Assembly: GCA_949987565.1 (NCBI GenBank)
Contig: OX465103.1
Location: 16,005,280-16,069,279 of the forward strand
Length of the DNA stretch: 64,000 bases
Source: Luidia sarsii
Taxonomy: Eukaryota; Echinodermata; Asteroidea; Paxillosida; Luidiidae
Direction: 5' to 3'
Position 1 is the stretch's first letter, and every line of letters begins with the position of its first letter. Positions 22,869-35,573 of this stretch are shown here, piece after piece. The position numbers and the translations under genes are program-made. Below the pieces are notes generated by a model that worked only from the letters and a program-made list of their open reading frames with translations, was not told the origin of the DNA and searched no databases.

Positions 22869-25178
22869 GGCAGCTCGTGTGTGTAGAGAGACGCACACAA
22901 CAGTCGGACGGCGAGAAGTAACTGGAAAGAAAATGACACTTTGCAAGTTAATATCTCCCTTAATATCATTTTGACGAAGCTAAAACTTGGCACGCAAATA
23001 GACCTTGAAAATACCTGTCTATCAGTGGTAAAAAATCTTAAATCGAACATAGCAAGATGATTTTATTATAGAGCAACTAGAACTAACCTCTGTCAGCTGA
23101 AGAGCTTGGGTGTGTAAAGAGCCGCACACAACAGTCGGACGGCGAAGAGTAACTGGAAAGAAAATGACACTTCGCAAGTTAATATCTCCCTTAATATCAT
23201 TTTGACGAAGCTAAAACTTGTCATGCAAAAAGCCCTTGAAAATACCTATCTATCAGTGGTAACAAATCTTAAATCGAACATAGCAAGATGATTATATGAT
23301 CAAGCAACTAGAACCAACCTCTGTCAGCTGGGCAGCTTGTGTGTGTAAAGAGCCGCACACAACAGTCGGACGGCGAGAAGTAACTGGAAAGAAAATGACA
23401 CTTCGCAAGTTAATATCTCCCTTAATATCATTTTGACGAAGCTAAAACTTGTCATGCAAAAAGCCCTTGAAAATACCTATCTATCAGTGGTAACAAATCT
23501 TAGATCGAACATAGCAAGATGATTATATGATCAAGCTACTAAAACCAACCTATGTCAGCTGGGCAGCTTGTGTGTGTAGAGAGACGCACACAACAGTCGG
23601 TCGGCGAGAAGTAACTGGAAAGAAAATGACACTTTGCAAGTTAATATCTCCCTTAATATCATTTTGACGAAGCTTAAATTTGTCATGCAAATAGACCTTA
23701 AAAATACCTTTCTATCAGTGGTAAAAAATCTTAAATCGAAGACAGCAAGATGATTTTATTATAGACCAACTAGAACTAACCTCTGTCAACTGGGCAGCTT
23801 GTGCGTGTAAAGAACCGCAAACAATAGTCGGACGGCGAGGAGTAACTGGAAAGAAAATGACACTTCGCAAGTTAAAATCTCCCTTAATATCATTTTGACG
23901 AAGCTAAAACTTGTCATGCAAATAGCCCTTGAAAATACCTATCTATCAGTGGTAACAAGTCTTAAATCGAACATAGCAAGATGATTATATGATCAAGCAA
24001 CTAGAACCAACCTCTGTCAGCGGGGCAGCTTGTGTGTGTAGAGAGACGCACACAACAGTCGGACGGCGAGGAGTAACTGCAAAGAAAATTACACTTCGCA
24101 AGTTAATATCTCCCTTAATATCATTTTGACGAAGCTAAAACCTGTCATGCAAATAGCCCTTGAAAATACCTATCTATCAGTGGTAACAAATCTTAAATCG
24201 AACATAGCAAGATGATTATATGATCAAGCAACTAGAACCAACCTCTGTCAGCTGGGCAGCTTGTGTGTGTAGAGAGACGCACACAACAGTCGGTCGGCGA
24301 GAAGTAACTGGAAAGAAAATTACACTTTGCAAGTTAATATCTCCCTTAATATCATTTTGACGAAGCTAAAACTTGTCATGCAAAAAGCCCTTGAAAATAC
24401 CTATCTATCAGTGGTAACAAATCTTAAATCGAACATAGCAAGATGATTTTATTATAGAGCAACTAGAACTAACCTCTGTCAGCTGAAGAGCTTGTGTGTG
24501 TAAAGAGCCGCACACAACAGTCGGACGGCGAGAAGTAACTGGAAAGAAAATGACACTTCGCAAGTTAATATCTCCCTTAATATCATTTTGACGAAGCTAA
24601 AACTTGTCATGCAAAAAGCCCTTGAAAATACCTATCTATCAGTGGTAACAAATCTTAAATCGAACATAGGAAGATGATTATATGATCAAGCTACTAAAAC
24701 CAACCTATGTCAGCTGGGCAGCTTGTGTGTGTAGAGAGACGCACACAACAGTCGGTCGGCGAGAAGTAACTGGAAAGAAAATGACACTTTGCAATTTAAT
24801 ATCTCCCTTAATATCATTTTGACGAAGCTTAAATTTGTCATGCAAATAGACCTTAAAAATACCTTTCTATCAGTGGTAAAAAATCTTAAATCGAAGACAG
24901 CAAGATGATTTTATTATAGAGCAACTAGAACTAACCTCTGTCAACTGGGCAGCTTGTGCGTGTAAAGAACCGCAAACAATAGTCGGACGGCGAGGAGTAA
25001 CTGGAAAGAAAATGACACTTCGCAAGTTAAAATCTCCCTTAATATCATTTTGACGAAGCTAAAACTTGTCATGCAAATAGCCCTTGAAAATACCTATCTA
25101 TCAGTGGTAACAAGTCTTAAATCGAACATAGCAAGATCATTATATGATCAAGCAACTAGAACCAACCTCTGTCAGCTG
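22869..25178. repeat. 10-monomer HOR unit (2310 bp), copy 3
   Basis: The order T1, T2, T3/5, T6, T7, T8, T4, T5, T6, T7 has no indel. It repeats the gtcagcggggcag marker of copy 2 and the ataggaag/gcaattta pair. T2 at 23100 has ggcgaagag in place of ggcgaggag. With 17095-19404 and 19405-22868 it gives three tandem 10-monomer units. Confidence 0.88.
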
Positions 25179-25409
25179 GGCAGCTCGTGTTTGTAGAGAG
25201 ACGCACACAACAGTCGGACGGCGAGGAGTAACTGGAAAGAAAATTACACTTTGCAAGTTAATATCTCCCTTAATATCATTTTGACGAAGCTAAAACTTGG
25301 CACGCAAATAGACCTTGAAAATACCTGTCTATCAGTGGTAAAAAATCTTAAATCGAACATAGCAAGATGATTTTATTATAGAGCAACTAGAACTAACCTC
25401 TGTCAGCTG
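25179..25409. repeat. Single T1 monomer between HOR domains
   Basis: This is a T1 copy with the private change tcgtgtttg at the stem-loop's left arm. It would begin a fourth 10-monomer unit. From the T2 at 25410 onward the array instead follows the 17-monomer order, so this monomer sits at the boundary between two HOR domains. Confidence 0.8.
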
Positions 25410-28400
25410 AAGAGCTTGGGTGTGTAAAGAGCCGCACACAACAGTCGGACGGCGAGGAGTAACTGGAAAGAAAATGACACTTCGCAAGTTAATATCTCCC
25501 TTAATATCATTTTGACGAAGCTAAAACTTGTCATGCAAAAAGCCCTTGAAAATACCTATCTATCAGTGGTAACAAATCTTAAATCGAACATAGCAAGATG
25601 ATTATATGATCAAGCAACTAGAACCAATCTCTGTCAGCTGGGCAGCTTGTGTGTGTAAAGAGCCGCACACAACAGTCGGACGGCGAGAAGTAACTGGAAA
25701 GAAAATGACACTTCGCAAGTTAATATCTCCCTTAATATCATTTTGACGAAGCTAAAACTTGTCATGCAAAAAGCCCTTGAAAATACCTATCTATCAGTGG
25801 TAACAAATCTTAGATCGAACATAGCAAGATGATTATATGATCAAGCTACTAAAACCAACCTATGTCAGCTGGGCAGCTTGTGTGTGTAGAGAGACGCACA
25901 CAACAGTCGGTCGGCGAGAAGTAACTGGAAAGAAAATGACACTTTGCAAGTTAATATCTCCCTTAATATCATTTTGACGAAGCTTAAATTTGTCATGCAA
26001 ATAGACCTTAAAAATACCTTTCTATCAGTGGTAAAAAATCTTAAATCGAAGACAGCAAGATGATTTTATTATAGAGCAACTAGAACTAACCTCTGTCAAC
26101 TGGGCAGCTTGTGCGTGTAAAGAACCGCAAACAATAGTCGGACGGCGAGGAGTAACTGGAAAGAAAATGACACTTCGCAAGTTAATATCTCCCTTAATAT
26201 CATTTTGACGAAGCTAAAACTTGTCATGCAAATAGCCCTTGAAAATACCTATCTATCAGTGGTAACAAGTCTTAAATCGAACATAGCAAGATGATTATAT
26301 GATCAAGCAACTAGAACCAACCTCTGTCAGCTGGGCAGCTTGTGTGTGTAGAGAGACGCACACAACAGTCGGACGGCGAGGAGTAACTGCAAAGAAAATT
26401 ACACTTCGCAAGTTAATATCTCCCTTAATATCATTTTGACGAAGCTAAAACCTGTCATGCAAATAGCCCTTGAAAATACCTATCTATCAGTGGTAACAAA
26501 TCTTAAATCGAACATAGCAAGATGATTTTATTATAGAGCAAATAGAACTAACCTCTGTCAGCTGAGCAGCTGGTGTGTGTAGAGAGACGCACACAACAGT
26601 CGGACGGCGAGGAGTAACTGGAAAGAAAATTACACTTCGCAAGTTAATATCTCCCTTAATATCATTTTGACGAAGCTAAAACCTGTCATGCAAATAGCCC
26701 TTGAAAATACCTATCTATCAGTGGTAACAAATCTTAAATCGAACATAGCAAGATGATTTTATTATAGAGCAAATAGAACCAACCTCTGTCAGCTGGGCAG
26801 CTTGTGTGTGTAAAGATTCGCACACAACAGTCGGACGGCGAGGAGTAACTGGAAAGAAAATGACACTTCGCAAGTTAATATCTCCCTTAATATCATTTTG
26901 AAGAAGCTAAAACTTGTCATGCAAAAAGCCCTTGAAAATACCTATCTATCAGTGGTAACAAATCTTAAATCGAACATAGCAAGATCATTATATTATCAAG
27001 CAACTAGAACCAACCTCTGTCAGCTGGGCAGCTTGTATGTGTAGAGAGACGCACACAACTGTCGGACGGCGAGGAGTAACTGGAAAGAAAATGACATTTC
27101 GCAAATTAATATCTCCCTTAATATCATTTTGACGAAGCTAAAACTTGTCATGCAAATAGCCCTTGAAAATACCTATCTATCAGTGGTAACAAGTCTTAAA
27201 TCGAACATAGCAAGATGATTATATGATCAAGCAACTAGAACCAACCTCTGTCAGCTGGGCAGCTTGTGTGTGTAGAGAGACGCACACAACAGTCGGACGG
27301 CGAGGAGTAACTGCAAAGAAAATTACACTTCGCAAGTTAATATCTCCCTTAATATCATTTTGACGAAGCTAAAACCTGTCATGCAAATAGCCCTTGAAAA
27401 TACCTATCTATCAGTGGTAACAAATCTTAAATCGAACATAGCAAGATGATTTTATTATAGAGCAACTAGAACTAACCTCTGTCAACTGGGCAGCTTGTGT
27501 GTGTAAAGAACCGCAAACAATAGTCGGACGGCGAGGAGTAACTGGAAAGAAAATGACACTTCGCAAGTTAATATCTACCTTAATATCATTTTGACGAAAC
27601 TAAAACTTGTCATGCAAAAAGCCCTTGAAAATACCTATCTATCAGTTGTAACAAATCTTAAATCGAACATAGCAAGATGATTTTATTATAGAGCAACTAG
27701 AACTAACCTCTGTCAGCTGAAGAGCTTGTGTGTGTAAAGAGCCGCACACAACAGTCGGACGGCGAGGAGTAACTGAAAAGAAAATGACAGTTCGCAAGTT
27801 AATATCTCCCTTAATATCAATTTGGCGAAGCTAAAACTTGTCATGCAAAAAGCCCTTGAAAATACCTATCTATCAGTTGTAACAAATCTTAAATCGAAGA
27901 TAGCAAGATGATTATATGATCAAGAAACTAGAACCAACCTCTGTCAGCTGGGCAGCTTGTGTGTGTAGAGAGACGCACACAACAGTCGGACGGCGAGGAG
28001 TAACTGGAAAGAAAATGACACTTCGCAAGTTAATATCTCCCTTAATATCATTTTGACGAAGCTAAAACCTGTCATGCAAATAGCCCTTGAAAATACCTTT
28101 CTATCAGTGGTAACAAATCTTAAATCGAACATAGCAAGATGATTTTATTATAGAGCAAATAGAACTAACCTCTGTCAGCTGGGCAGCTTGTGTGTGTAAA
28201 GATTCGCACACAACAGTCGGACGGCGAGGAGTAACTGGAAAGAAAATGACACTTCGCAAGTTAATATCTCCCTTAATATCATTTTGAAGAAGCTAAAACT
28301 TGTCATGCAAAAAGCCCTTGAAAATACCTATCTATCAGTGGTAACAAATCTTGAATCGAACATAGCAAGATGATTTCATTATAGAGCAACTAGAACTAAC

Positions 28401-29336
28401 CTCTGTCAACTGGGCAGCTTGTGTGTGTAAAGAACCGCAAACAATAGTCGGACGGGGAGGAGTAACTGGAAAGAAAATGACACTTCGCAAGTTAATATCT
28501 CCCTTAATATCATTTTGACGAAGCTAAAACTTGTCATGCAAAAAGCCCTTGAAAATACCTATCTATCAGTGGTAACAAATCTTAGATCGAACATAGCAAG
28601 ATGATTATATGATCAAGCTACTAAAACCAACCTATGTCAGCTGGGCAGCTTGTGTGTGTAGAGAGACGCACACAACAGTCGGTCGGCGAGAAGTAACTGG
28701 AAAGAAAATGACACTTTGCAAGTTAATATCTCCCTTAATATCATTTTGACGAAGCTTAAATTTGTCATGCAAATAGACCTTAAAAATACCTTTCTATCAG
28801 TGGTAAAAAATCTTAAATCGAAGACAGCAAGATGATTTTATTATAGAGCAACTAGAACTAACCTCTGTCAACTGGGCAGCTTGTGCGTGTAAAGAACCGC
28901 AAACAATAGTCGGACGGCGAGGAGTAACTGGAAAGAAAATGACACTTCGCAAGTTAAAATCTCCCTTAATATCATTTTGACGAAGCTAAAACTTGTCATG
29001 CAAATAGCCCTTGAAAATACCTATCTATCAGTAGTAACAAGTCTTAAGTCGAACATAGCAAGATGATTATATGATCAAGCAACTAGAACCAACCTCTGTC
29101 AGCTGGGCAGCTTGTGTGTGTAGAGAGACGCACACAACAGTCGGACGGCGAGGAGTAACTGCAAAGAAAATTACACTTCGCAAGTTAATATCTCCCTTAA
29201 TATCATTTTGACGAAGCTAAAACCTGTCATGCAAATAGCCCTTGAAAATACCTATCTATCAGTGGTAACAAATCTTAAATCGAACATAGCAAGATGATTT
29301 TATTATAGAGCAACTAGAACTAACCTCTGTCAGCTG
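25410..29336. repeat. 17-monomer HOR unit (3927 bp), copy 1
   Basis: The order is T2, T3/5, T6, T7, then the ten-monomer block T8, T9, T10, T11, T8, T12, T13, T14, T15, T16 (26334-28643), then T6, T7, T8. T12-T16 first appear here. Markers include accaatctctg at 25624, agcagctggtgtg at 26565 and gtagtaacaagtcttaagtcg near 29031. The unit restarts at 29337 with the same markers, 3927 bp later. Confidence 0.9.
26334..28643. repeat. 10-monomer block T8-T16 (2310 bp), copy 1
   Basis: The ten monomers are T8 (26334), T9, T10, T11, T8 (27258), T12 (27489), T13 (27720), T14 (27951), T15 (28182) and T16 (28413). T13 is the most distinctive, with aactgaaaag, gacagttcgc, atcaatttggcg and tcaagaaactag. 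The same order and the same rare changes recur at 30261 and 32571. Confidence 0.9.
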
Positions 29337-30260
29337 AAGAGCTTGGGTGTGTAAAGAGCCGCACACAACAGTCGGACGGCGAGGAGTAACTGGAAAGAAA
29401 ATGACACTTCGCAAGTTAATATCTCCCTTAATATCATTTTGACGAAGCTAAAACTTGTCATGCAAAAAGCCCTTGAAAATACCTATCTATCAGTGGTAAC
29501 AAATCTTAAATCGAACATAGCAAGATGATTATATGATCAAGCAACTAGAACCAATCTCTGTCAGCTGGGCAGCTTGTGTGTGTAAAGAGCCGCACACAAC
29601 AGTCGGACGGCGAGAAGTAACTGGAAAGAAAATGACACTTCGCAAGTTAATATCTCCCTTAATATCATTTTGACGAAGCTAAAACTTGTCATGCAAAAAG
29701 CCCTTGAAAATACCTATCTATCAGTGGTAACAAATCTTAGATCGAACATAGCAAGATGATTATATGATCAAGCTACTAAAACCAACCTATGTCAGCTGGG
29801 CAGCTTGTGTGTGTAGAGAGACGCACACAACAGTCGGTCGGCGAGAAGTAACTGGAAAGAAAATGACACTTTGCAAGTTAATATCTCCCTTAATATCATT
29901 TTGACGAAGCTTAAATTTGTCATGCAAATAGACCTTAAAAATACCTTTCTATCAGTGGTAAAAAATCTTAAATCGAAGACAGCAAGATGATTTTATTATA
30001 GAGCAACTAGAACTAACCTCTGTCAACTGGGCAGCTTGTGCGTGTAAAGAACCGCAAACAATAGTCGGACGGCGAGGAGTAACTGGAAAGAAAATGACAC
30101 TTCGCAAGTTAATATCTCCCTTAATATCATTTTGACGAAGCTAAAACTTGTCATGCAAATAGCCCTTGAAAATACCTATCTATCAGTGGTAACAAGTCTT
30201 AAATCGAACATAGCAAGATGATTATATGATCAAGCAACTAGAACCAACCTCTGTCAGCTG

Positions 30261-32570
30261 GGCAGCTTGTGTGTGTAGAGAGACGCACACAACAGTCGGA
30301 CGGCGAGGAGTAACTGCAAAGAAAATTACACTTCGCAAGTTAATATCTCCCTTAATATCATTTTGACGAAGCTAAAACCTGTCATGCAAATAGCCCTTGA
30401 AAATACCTATCTATCAGTGGTAACAAATCTTAAATCGAACATAGCAAGATGATTTTATTATAGAGCAAATAGAACTAACCTCTGTCAGCTGAGCAGCTGG
30501 TGTGTGTAGAGAGACGCACACAACAGTCGGACGGCGAGGAGTAACTGGAAAGAAAATTACACTTCGCAAGTTAATATCTCCCTTAATATCATTTTGACGA
30601 AGCTAAAACCTGTCATGCAAATAGCCCTTGAAAATACCTATCTATCAGTGGTAACAAATCTTAAATCGAACATAGCAAGATGATTTTATTATAGAGCAAA
30701 TAGAACCAACCTCTGTCAGCTGGGCAGCTTGTGTGTGTAAAGATTCGCACACAACAGTCGGACGGCGAGGAGTAACTGGAAAGAAAATGACACTTCGCAA
30801 GTTAATATCTCCCTTAATATCATTTTGAAGAAGCTAAAACTTGTCATGCAAAAAGCCCTTGAAAATACCTATCTATCAGTGGTAACAAATCTTAAATCGA
30901 ACATAGCAAGATCATTATATTATCAAGCAACTAGAACCAACCTCTGTCAGCTGGGCAGCTTGTATGTGTAGAGAGACGCACACAACTGTCGGACGGCGAG
31001 GAGTAACTGGAAAGAAAATGACATTTCGCAAATTAATATCTCCCTTAATATCATTTTGACGAAGCTAAAACTTGTCATGCAAATAGCCCTTGAAAATACC
31101 TATCTATCAGTGGTAACAAGTCTTAAATCGAACATAGCAAGATGATTATATGATCAAGCAACTAGAACCAACCTCTGTCAGCTGGGCAGCTTGTGTGTGT
31201 AGAGAGACGCACACAACAGTCGGACGGCGAGGAGTAACTGCAAAGAAAATTACACTTCGCAAGTTAATATCTCCCTTAATATCATTTTGACGAAGCTAAA
31301 ACCTGTCATGCAAATAGCCCTTGAAAATACCTATCTATCAGTGGTAACAAATCTTAAATCGAACATAGCAAGATGATTTTATTATAGAGCAACTAGAACT
31401 AACCTCTGTCAACTGGGCAGCTTGTGTGTGTAAAGAACCGCAAACAATAGTCGGACGGCGAGGAGTAACTGGAAAGAAAATGACACTTCGCAAGTTAATA
31501 TCTACCTTAATATCATTTTGACGAAACTAAAACTTGTCATGCAAAAAGCCCTTGAAAATACCTATCTATCAGTTGTAACAAATCTTAAATCGAACATAGC
31601 AAGATGATTTTATTATAGAGCAACTAGAACTAACCTCTGTCAGCTGAAGAGCTTGTGTGTGTAAAGAGCCGCACACAACAGTCGGACGGCGAGGAGTAAC
31701 TGAAAAGAAAATGACAGTTCGCAAGTTAATATCTCCCTTAATATCAATTTGGCGAAGCTAAAACTTGTCATGCAAAAAGCCCTTGAAAATACCTATCTAT
31801 CAGTTGTAACAAATCTTAAATCGAAGATAGCAAGATGATTATATGATCAAGAAACTAGAACCAACCTCTGTCAGCTGGGCAGCTTGTGTGTGTAGAGAGA
31901 CGCACACAACAGTCGGACGGCGAGGAGTAACTGGAAAGAAAATGACACTTCGCAAGTTAATATCTCCCTTAATATCATTTTGACGAAGCTAAAACCTGTC
32001 ATGCAAATAGCCCTTGAAAATACCTTTCTATCAGTGGTAACAAATCTTAAATCGAACATAGCAAGATGATTTTATTATAGAGCAAATAGAACTAACCTCT
32101 GTCAGCTGGGCAGCTTGTGTGTGTAAAGATTCGCACACAACAGTCGGACGGCGAGGAGTAACTGGAAAGAAAATGACACTTCGCAAGTTAATATCTCCCT
32201 TAATATCATTTTGAAGAAGCTAAAACTTGTCATGCAAAAAGCCCTTGAAAATACCTATCTATCAGTGGTAACAAATCTTGAATCGAACATAGCAAGATGA
32301 TTTCATTATAGAGCAACTAGAACTAACCTCTGTCAACTGGGCAGCTTGTGTGTGTAAAGAACCGCAAACAATAGTCGGACGGGGAGGAGTAACTGGAAAG
32401 AAAATGACACTTCGCAAGTTAATATCTCCCTTAATATCATTTTGACGAAGCTAAAACTTGTCATGCAAAAAGCCCTTGAAAATACCTATCTATCAGTGGT
32501 AACAAATCTTAGATCGAACATAGCAAGATGATTATATGATCAAGCTACTAAAACCAACCTATGTCAGCTG
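30261..32570. repeat. 10-monomer block T8-T16 (2310 bp), copy 2
   Basis: The order matches the block at 26334, including agcagctggtgtg, tatctacc with cgaaacta, atcaatttggcg and ggacggggagg. Reading line by line against the adjacent copy at 32571 I noticed no differences, though I did not align them base by base. Confidence 0.9.
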
Positions 32571-34880
32571 GGCAGCTTGTGTGTGTAGAGAGACGCACAC
32601 AACAGTCGGACGGCGAGGAGTAACTGCAAAGAAAATTACACTTCGCAAGTTAATATCTCCCTTAATATCATTTTGACGAAGCTAAAACCTGTCATGCAAA
32701 TAGCCCTTGAAAATACCTATCTATCAGTGGTAACAAATCTTAAATCGAACATAGCAAGATGATTTTATTATAGAGCAAATAGAACTAACCTCTGTCAGCT
32801 GAGCAGCTGGTGTGTGTAGAGAGACGCACACAACAGTCGGACGGCGAGGAGTAACTGGAAAGAAAATTACACTTCGCAAGTTAATATCTCCCTTAATATC
32901 ATTTTGACGAAGCTAAAACCTGTCATGCAAATAGCCCTTGAAAATACCTATCTATCAGTGGTAACAAATCTTAAATCGAACATAGCAAGATGATTTTATT
33001 ATAGAGCAAATAGAACCAACCTCTGTCAGCTGGGCAGCTTGTGTGTGTAAAGATTCGCACACAACAGTCGGACGGCGAGGAGTAACTGGAAAGAAAATGA
33101 CACTTCGCAAGTTAATATCTCCCTTAATATCATTTTGAAGAAGCTAAAACTTGTCATGCAAAAAGCCCTTGAAAATACCTATCTATCAGTGGTAACAAAT
33201 CTTAAATCGAACATAGCAAGATCATTATATTATCAAGCAACTAGAACCAACCTCTGTCAGCTGGGCAGCTTGTATGTGTAGAGAGACGCACACAACTGTC
33301 GGACGGCGAGGAGTAACTGGAAAGAAAATGACATTTCGCAAATTAATATCTCCCTTAATATCATTTTGACGAAGCTAAAACTTGTCATGCAAATAGCCCT
33401 TGAAAATACCTATCTATCAGTGGTAACAAGTCTTAAATCGAACATAGCAAGATGATTATATGATCAAGCAACTAGAACCAACCTCTGTCAGCTGGGCAGC
33501 TTGTGTGTGTAGAGAGACGCACACAACAGTCGGACGGCGAGGAGTAACTGCAAAGAAAATTACACTTCGCAAGTTAATATCTCCCTTAATATCATTTTGA
33601 CGAAGCTAAAACCTGTCATGCAAATAGCCCTTGAAAATACCTATCTATCAGTGGTAACAAATCTTAAATCGAACATAGCAAGATGATTTTATTATAGAGC
33701 AACTAGAACTAACCTCTGTCAACTGGGCAGCTTGTGTGTGTAAAGAACCGCAAACAATAGTCGGACGGCGAGGAGTAACTGGAAAGAAAATGACACTTCG
33801 CAAGTTAATATCTACCTTAATATCATTTTGACGAAACTAAAACTTGTCATGCAAAAAGCCCTTGAAAATACCTATCTATCAGTTGTAACAAATCTTAAAT
33901 CGAACATAGCAAGATGATTTTATTATAGAGCAACTAGAACTAACCTCTGTCAGCTGAAGAGCTTGTGTGTGTAAAGAGCCGCACACAACAGTCGGACGGC
34001 GAGGAGTAACTGAAAAGAAAATGACAGTTCGCAAGTTAATATCTCCCTTAATATCAATTTGGCGAAGCTAAAACTTGTCATGCAAAAAGCCCTTGAAAAT
34101 ACCTATCTATCAGTTGTAACAAATCTTAAATCGAAGATAGCAAGATGATTATATGATCAAGAAACTAGAACCAACCTCTGTCAGCTGGGCAGCTTGTGTG
34201 TGTAGAGAGACGCACACAACAGTCGGACGGCGAGGAGTAACTGGAAAGAAAATGACACTTCGCAAGTTAATATCTCCCTTAATATCATTTTGACGAAGCT
34301 AAAACCTGTCATGCAAATAGCCCTTGAAAATACCTTTCTATCAGTGGTAACAAATCTTAAATCGAACATAGCAAGATGATTTTATTATAGAGCAAATAGA
34401 ACTAACCTCTGTCAGCTGGGCAGCTTGTGTGTGTAAAGATTCGCACACAACAGTCGGACGGCGAGGAGTAACTGGAAAGAAAATGACACTTCGCAAGTTA
34501 ATATCTCCCTTAATATCATTTTGAAGAAGCTAAAACTTGTCATGCAAAAAGCCCTTGAAAATACCTATCTATCAGTGGTAACAAATCTTGAATCGAACAT
34601 AGCAAGATGATTTCATTATAGAGCAACTAGAACTAACCTCTGTCAACTGGGCAGCTTGTGTGTGTAAAGAACCGCAAACAATAGTCGGACGGGGAGGAGT
34701 AACTGGAAAGAAAATGACACTTCGCAAGTTAATATCTCCCTTAATATCATTTTGACGAAGCTAAAACTTGTCATGCAAAAAGCCCTTGAAAATACCTATC
34801 TATCAGTGGTAACAAATCTTAGATCGAACATAGCAAGATGATTATATGATCAAGCTACTAAAACCAACCTATGTCAGCTG
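32571..34880. repeat. 10-monomer block T8-T16 (2310 bp), copy 3
   Basis: This directly follows copy 2 in the same orientation. The joint is T16 (aagctactaaaacc tail) to T8, whereas copy 1 is followed by T6. Very high similarity to its neighbour suggests that this is among the most recent events in the window. Confidence 0.9.
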
Positions 34881-35573
34881 GGCAGCTTGTGTGTGTAGAG
34901 AGACGCACACAACAGTCGGTCGGCGAGAAGTAACTGGAAAGAAAATGACACTTTGCAAGTTAATATCTCCCTTAATATCATTTTGACGAAGCTTAAATTT
35001 GTCATGCAAATAGACCTTAAAAATACCTTTCTATCAGTGGTAAAAAATCTTAAATCGAAGACAGCAAGATGATTTTATTATAGAGCAACTAGAACTAACC
35101 TCTGTCAACTGGGCAGCTTGTGCGTGTAAAGAACCGCAAACAATAGTCGGACGGCGAGGAGTAACTGGAAAGAAAATGACACTTCGCAAGTTAAAATCTC
35201 CCTTAATATCATTTTGACGAAGCTAAAACTTGTCATGCAAATAGCCCTTGAAAATACCTATCTATCAGTAGTAACAAGTCTTAAGTCGAACATAGCAAGA
35301 TGATTATATGATCAAGCAACTAGAACCAACCTCTGTCAGCTGGGCAGCTTGTGTGTGTAGAGAGACGCACACAACAGTCGGACGGCGAGGAGTAACTGCA
35401 AAGAAAATTACACTTCGCAAGTTAATATCTCCCTTAATATCATTTTGACGAAGCTAAAACCTGTCATGCAAATAGCCCTTGAAAATACCTATCTATCAGT
35501 GGTAACAAATCTTAAATCGAACATAGCAAGATGATTTTATTATAGAGCAAATAGAACTAACCTCTGTCAGCTG

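Larger units (their letters stand above)
29337..35573. repeat. 17-monomer HOR unit expanded to 27 monomers (6237 bp), copy 2
   Basis: This copy begins T2, T3/5, T6, T7 like copy 1 and ends T6, T7, T8 like copy 1. The gtagtaacaagtcttaagtcg marker sits near 35271. In between, the ten-monomer block is present twice in tandem (30261-32570 and 32571-34880). The length equals 3927 plus 2310. This is a clear case of a duplication nested inside a duplicated HOR. Confidence 0.9.
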
